Positions 49,301-55,300 of a stretch of DNA of 64,000 bases are shown here, piece by piece (the first letter of the stretch is position 1; the number at the start of each line of letters is the position of its first letter). Below the pieces are notes generated by a model. It did not search any database. It was not told the DNA's origin and saw only the letters and a program-made list of their open reading frames with translations. Source of the DNA: Orientallactaga sibirica (Eukaryota > Chordata > Mammalia > Rodentia > Dipodidae); NCBI GenBank assembly GCA_036365145.1, contig JAEOAD010000030.1, positions 10,664,501 through 10,728,500 of the forward strand, in the 5' to 3' direction. The translations under genes and the position numbers were made by a program.

Positions 49301-52300
49301 AGTGTTTTACATCCTTAGCCATTAGGGAAATGCAAATCAAAACTACTTTGAGATTCCATGTCACTCTTATCAGAATGGCTACCATCAAGAAAACAAATGA
49401 CACTAAATGTCGGCAAGGATGCAGAAAAAGGGGAACCCTTCTATACTTTAGTGGGAATGTAATCTGGTACATCCATTGCTATAATCACTGTGGAGGTTCT
49501 TACCACTCCTAGGCATATATCTTAATGACTCTTCTCACTACCTTAGTGATACCTGCACAACCATGTTTATTGCTGCTCTATTCACAATAGCTAGGAAATG
49601 GATCCAGCCTTGATGTCCCTCAACAGATGAATGGATAATGAAGATGTGGTACACTTACACAATGTTGTGTTCAGCAGTAAAGAAAAATGAAATTATGAAA
49701 TTTACAGGGAAATGCATGGATCTGGAAAGGATTATACTAAGTGATGTAACCCAGGCCCAGAAAGCCAAATGTCCCATGTTCTCTCTCATATGTGGATCTT
49801 GTGTGTGAGCTGGAACCAAAAATCAGTAGCAGAGTCCAGTAAGCTAGAAAAGGGATATAAGGAAGGGAGAAGAGGGAAGGACTTAAGGGGATTGGTATTG
49901 TATATATGTAAGTAGAAGAACAGACTACAGGGAGGGGAATGGCCTAAGCGAGGCCAGGGGAGATATTGTGTAAAAAAAAAAAAGGGTAGCAGGGAGGGTC
50001 AACCAAAATTCAAGATAGGCTGAATGAAAACCTAATTTTTTGAACAATGGCACATCCAGAAGCCATAGATTATTACTAGAAAATTTTCAGTGCCAGGTGT
50101 GGGATACCTTCCAGGGAGTTGTTAATCCTGGAGGTCCCTGTTGCCTCCAAAACATTACAGGGTATTGCCAAGGCCCTTGGTTTCCCAAAAGAAATAAATG
50201 GTAAGACCCTATTGCTGAAGACCTCACTTGCCTGAGCGGCAAGGTCACTGAGAAATCAAGTGGGTGCTAAGCAGAAAACCTTTTCTCTGTAGACCAGCCA
50301 AATGAAAGCTGGAAAAAGCTGTACTGCATGCAGCCCTTTGGGAGACAGAAGTCATCAGTGGTGTAAATAGTGGACCCTGAAAGCCTCAAATTTGGCTAGA
50401 CAGGCCAAATGACCAAACAGGTACAATAGTGGCATGTTTGCTCTGGGGAAAACCAACTGGACTGGAGGCCCACTTTATAAGAGGGAATACATGCCTAGTA
50501 CTGAAAACCTAGTCAAAAGCCTATGGCAGGGGAGGTCATGAGCCTTAGGGGTATAAAGCCTGCTCTTCTCTGGCTAAATGTACATATTATTCTCACCAAC
50601 CTGCCCTGAAAGAACACTTAATGTTCATATTCATATACTAATGCTACTCTCACTTTTTATTAGAGAAGCTTCTCTTTTCAGATATCTTCACAGAACCATC
50701 ACAATAGGAGAAAAAGATGATGACATCAAAATAAGAGAGACTAATGGAGAGAGGGAGGGGATATAATGGAGAGCAGAGTTGTGAAGGGGAAAGTGGAGGA
50801 AGGGAAGGAAATATGATGGTTTATTTGTATGTAGAGAAGTTGTCAATAATAAAAAATAAATAAAAATTTTAAAAATATAAAGGACACAAAGAACTAAGCA
50901 AATGGACAGACACTGGCTCATCACCACAAAGATACTTATTCCCTCTGGGTACACTTAAAACTGTAACTCAACCCCAAAATAGACAACCAGGAGTCATTAT
51001 AATTATATAATATCAATTATTAAAAATTACAGGTTTTGAGAGCTATGCATGGTGGGTGCACACCTTTAATCCCAGCATTTAGAAGGCAGAAATAAGAGGA
51101 CCATTGTGAGCTCAAGGCCATCCTGAGACTACATAGTGAATTCCAGGTCAGCCTAGGCTAGAGTGAGACCCTACCTCAAAAACTCAATTAAAAAAAAAAG
51201 AATTATGGGTTTTGTGTGTGGAGTACCTATGCATATGTGTGTTCAAATGTGTATGGGTGCACATGTATGTGCAGGTATGCATGCATGTGTGTATCTGTGT
51301 GGTGGCCAAAGGTTGACTTTGGGTGTCTCCTCAATTGCTCTCTACCTTATTTTGTGAGACAGGGCCTCTCAATGATCCTGGAATTCACCTATTCATTTAG
51401 ACTAACTAAAGCCCTAGGGATCCCATTTCCACTTCCCTAGCAGTAGAATTACAGGTCTGTGTCACTACAGCTGGCATTTTACAAGGGAGCTAGGGATCTG
51501 AACTCAAGTCCTCATGTTTGAATGGTAATCATCTAACTGATGAAGCTACCTCCCCAGCCCTGAAAATGATGTTTTTAGACCCAGGTCTCTGGAGGAAAAT
51601 CCTAATAAGCAGGCTCAAAAGCTTTTTGAATAACTTTCATGTTCTTAGTTGCTCTTTATTTTTAAAATATTTTTATTTATTTATTTGAGAGAGAAAAAGA
51701 AGCAGATAGAGAGAATGAGCATGCCAGGGCATCTAGCCACTGCAAATGAACTTCTGACACATGTGCCACCTTGTGCATCTGGCTTATGGGGTATTGGAGA
51801 ATCAAACCCGGATCCTTAGGCTTCACAGGCAAGTACCTTAACTACTAAGCCATCTCTACTTCCCTTTAGTTTCTATCTTACAGAGTTGCACAGAAGTTCC
51901 AGTAGGTATACTAAGCAATTGCTTGAGCTACAACCATACCTCTCCCCCACTTCTTTTCTTTGAGGAGTTGAAGGTTCATCTGACCCACAGTGTTTGAAGA
52001 ATTCTTCTTCGTCAGCATAGATAGCAGTACTGTGTAAAGGAGGATCTATAAAAGAAACAATGAGTGAAGAATCTGGCTCTTTGGGCAGTATTTAAGCTAT
52101 ATGCCCTTACACTGGAGTACAAGACCATCTTTGTTTAAATGGCCAACAAACTTAAACCATCTCACCACAGAAAACATGGGTGTTTTCAAATTAATGGAAA
52201 TGTTTAAAAATAGAAAGACAAATGTAAAACAAATAAATACAAATAGGAGGTCTGACAGTTTCTTTCCTCACACCTATGGATTATCATACGCTCTACCTTG

Positions 52301-55300
52301 TAGGCTACTGCATTCATTACAAAATCTTTAGGTTTAGAGTTGTCATCCTACTCAGGTCCCATTACTCAAAAGTGCCCAGCACTCAGAAGGCACTCAGTAT
52401 TTGTGAATGAATGCCCCTTCAGTAGAAGAGGTCAGTACCCTCTCACTTCCCTTCCTCTGTAGTTCACTCTAGCTTGAGGGAGCCTTTACAGCAAAACAGA
52501 CTAAATGAGGAAGATAAAAGAGGAGACCAAATGGCCTTGATGGAAAGGCACAGAAAGGAGATACTAAGGAGAATGTTGCTCCTATCTGCTCAGGAAAGTG
52601 CAGTAGCAGACAGTGCACTAGGTGGGGCTTATGCCAGGAGTAGAGAACTTCAGAGTATAAGAGATGAGAAACAGACTTGAATTAATGCAAGTGGGCAGAG
52701 GTCTGATTTATACTCAAATATTAGTACGAGTGTAAATTTAATATTTTTAAGTAAAAAGCAGCTTAAATACTGATCATGTCACTCTGTGCTGTCCTCAACT
52801 AAGCAAGGGATTTATTTATTCTACAAGCTCTAATGGGGAAAAAAAATGATTGTCCACATGTAACCAGTTATACTAGCTGGATCCTTACAACTTAACAATA
52901 GAAAGACAAATATTATAATCTAAAAATGGGTGTAGGGTCTTAGTAGACATTCCTTCAGTAAAAATATAAATGGCCAACAAACTTGTTGAGGGGATGCCAT
53001 TAGTCATTGGGGAAATGTACAACAAAATCATGAGGAGACAACTATAATCAGGAAAAGATAGAAAGGAGAGGAGAGAGGAAGAGAGGAGAAGACAGAGGAA
53101 GGGGAGGAGGGAAGAGAGGAGAGGGGAAAGAAGGAGAGAAGAGAGATGAAGGGAAGGGAGAGAAGAAGGAAGGGGAGAGGAAAGGGGAGAAGGGAAGACA
53201 GAAAAGGAAAGAGAAGAAAGGGGAAAGGAGAGGACAAGGGAAAAGGAAAAGAAATGAGGGGAAGGAAAGATAAGTAAGAGAGCAGGAAAGGAGAGGAGAG
53301 AGAAGGGGTAAAGGAAGGGAATTAAAGAAGGAAGCGAAGGAGAGAGGGAAAGGAAAGGTGGAAAAGGAAGGGAAGGAAAGAGGGATGGGAACAAAAGTGA
53401 AGGGAAAGAAAGGGGGAAGGTGAGGAAAGGAAAGAGAAGGGAAGGAAAAAAGAAAAAGTGAAAGGAGAAGAGAGGGGAAGGAGAGAGGGAAATAAAAGGA
53501 GAGTGGAAAGAAAACAGGGAAGAGGAGGGAAGGGAGGAAAAAGGGTAATGGGTGTGAATATGATCAAAACATATCATATAAATGTATAAAATGCAAAAAA
53601 AAACCACAACTAACCAAAAGTTTCATAAGGCTCTTCACCTCTCTCATTTTCTTCCAGCCTGTCAATGTTTGAGACATCAGAATTATCAGGAAAGTTAAAC
53701 GCATCAACAGACTTGTGCTTTTGACCAGCTTTCTGAAAGTGAATAAAATCATCATCATGAATAGTGATAACAAAGAACATTACAAAGCTGATTAAATTAA
53801 GCCGGGTGTGATAGCTCACGCCTTTAATCCCAGCACTTGAGAGGCAGAAGTAGGAGGATAGATTTGAATTCAAGGCCACCCTGAAAGTACATAGTGAATT
53901 CCAGGTCAGCCTGGACTAGAGTGAGACCCTACCTTGAAAACCAAAAACAAACAAACAAAAAACAAAAGTGATTAAATTAGTGAGGGAACTCTTGCTACTA
54001 CTGCTGTCTGCAAAAATACTTGGCACTTTTGAGGGTATGCAGACTAGTTTGAGAGTAAGGCTCCAAAGGCCATTGGGATTCTGCTGGAAATACTTGACAC
54101 AGCCACTACAGCATGAAAGTAGATGGTGACAATGCAGAGAAGACAAACTTGGCTATGTTCCAATAGATTTTACTTATGGACAATGAAATTTGAATTTCAT
54201 ATCATTTGCGCTGGTCAAGAGACATTTTATTTCAGCAATTTTCTTTTGGGATAGGGTTTCACTATGTATTCCAAGCTATACTAGAACACACTATTTAGCC
54301 CAGGCTGGCCTAAAACATATAGCAATCCTCCTATGTGCTGGGATTATAGCCATTGAGCCACCACTACTGGCTTATTTGGACCATGCAAAATGCAAAAACA
54401 TTCTCAGTTCATAAGGCTTAACAGAAACTATTTGCATGCTAGATTTGGCCCACAGGGTAACATTTGCCCACAGCCCTGATGTAGAGAAACACTATGGACT
54501 TTCTCCTCATAAATATACTATGTGACTAAAAGCTAATAAGCAGTTTTGACAGGACATAGGATAATCTCCTTCCTATAGGAGACCAGTGTTTGCAGTTCAT
54601 TATGGTTCAATACATAGATACGTCCCAAATACTGAAATGAAAGACCAAAACATGTATAAGATGAAAAAACCTTCCATGGTAGCTTGGAAAATGCAGAATG
54701 CTATTAACAGATAGGGAAAATCTAGAACATATATAAGAGATGGAACAAAAATAGCAATCAAAACACTCAGCCTCAAGGAAAGACTCCTCATTCATGGAGT
54801 GAGTGTTGGGTACTGAAATGAATGCCAAGAAGCTAAAATAGGTTAAAGCACTTGTTTGTATAGTCCAATGGCCTGGGTTTAGTTCCCCAGTACCCACATA
54901 GAGCCAGATACACAAAACGGCACATGTGTCTGGAGTTTGTGTGCCTATTCTCTCTATCTCTGTCTCTTTCTCTTTAATATAAACAGATGATTGATTTGAA
55001 AAAAAAAATGCCGGTGTGGTGGCACATACCTTTAATCCCAGCATTCAGGAGGCAGAGGTAGGACAATCATTGTGAATTCAAGGCCACCTTGAGACTAAAT
55101 AGTGGATTCTAGGTTAGCCTGGATGAGAGTGAGACCTTACCTTGAAAAATCAAAAAAAAAAAAAAAAAAAGCCAAAGACCTGCTCTCAGGTAAAAGGTGC
55201 TTCTGTTGCACACAAGGCAGCTACCTCTCAGAGGGAAGGGGGCAGGCATGCTGAGTAAATCCATCCACAGGCTGACTTTCAATAAGGAGGCGGGAAACAG

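Larger units (their letters stand above)
47362..49512 (+). pseudogene. L1 ORF2, 3' part of the older L1
   Basis: Resumes where 44632 left off. It includes the RT core with FADDMILY at about 47869-47892, open 47609-48118 and 48416-49018 in different frames, ending near 49512 after the conserved WWEC-type region has decayed. Confidence 0.9.
40320..50876 (+). mobile_element. Full-length L1 with five nested insertions
   Basis: The flanks 'ataaaggacacaaagagact' (40301-40320) and 'ataaaggacacaaagaact' (50877-50895) are its target duplication, so everything between is one locus. Order: 5' UTR 40321 to about 41420, ORF1 remains to 42634, ORF2 from about 42700 to 49512, then 3' UTR. ORF2 endonuclease motifs ([21 protein letters not shown]) and reverse-transcriptase blocks ([26 protein letters not shown]) are visible but broken by stops and frameshifts. 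Nested: B1 at 41878, B1 at 43891, L1 at 44633, B1 at 47422, SINE B at 48993. Without these it is about 7 kb. Not capable of retrotransposition. Confidence 0.93.

Noticed and set aside
52885..53607. 240-codon frame on the - strand rich in Ser, Pro, Phe and Leu
   Set aside because: Pure consequence of the polypurine tract, which has no stop codons on the pyrimidine strand.
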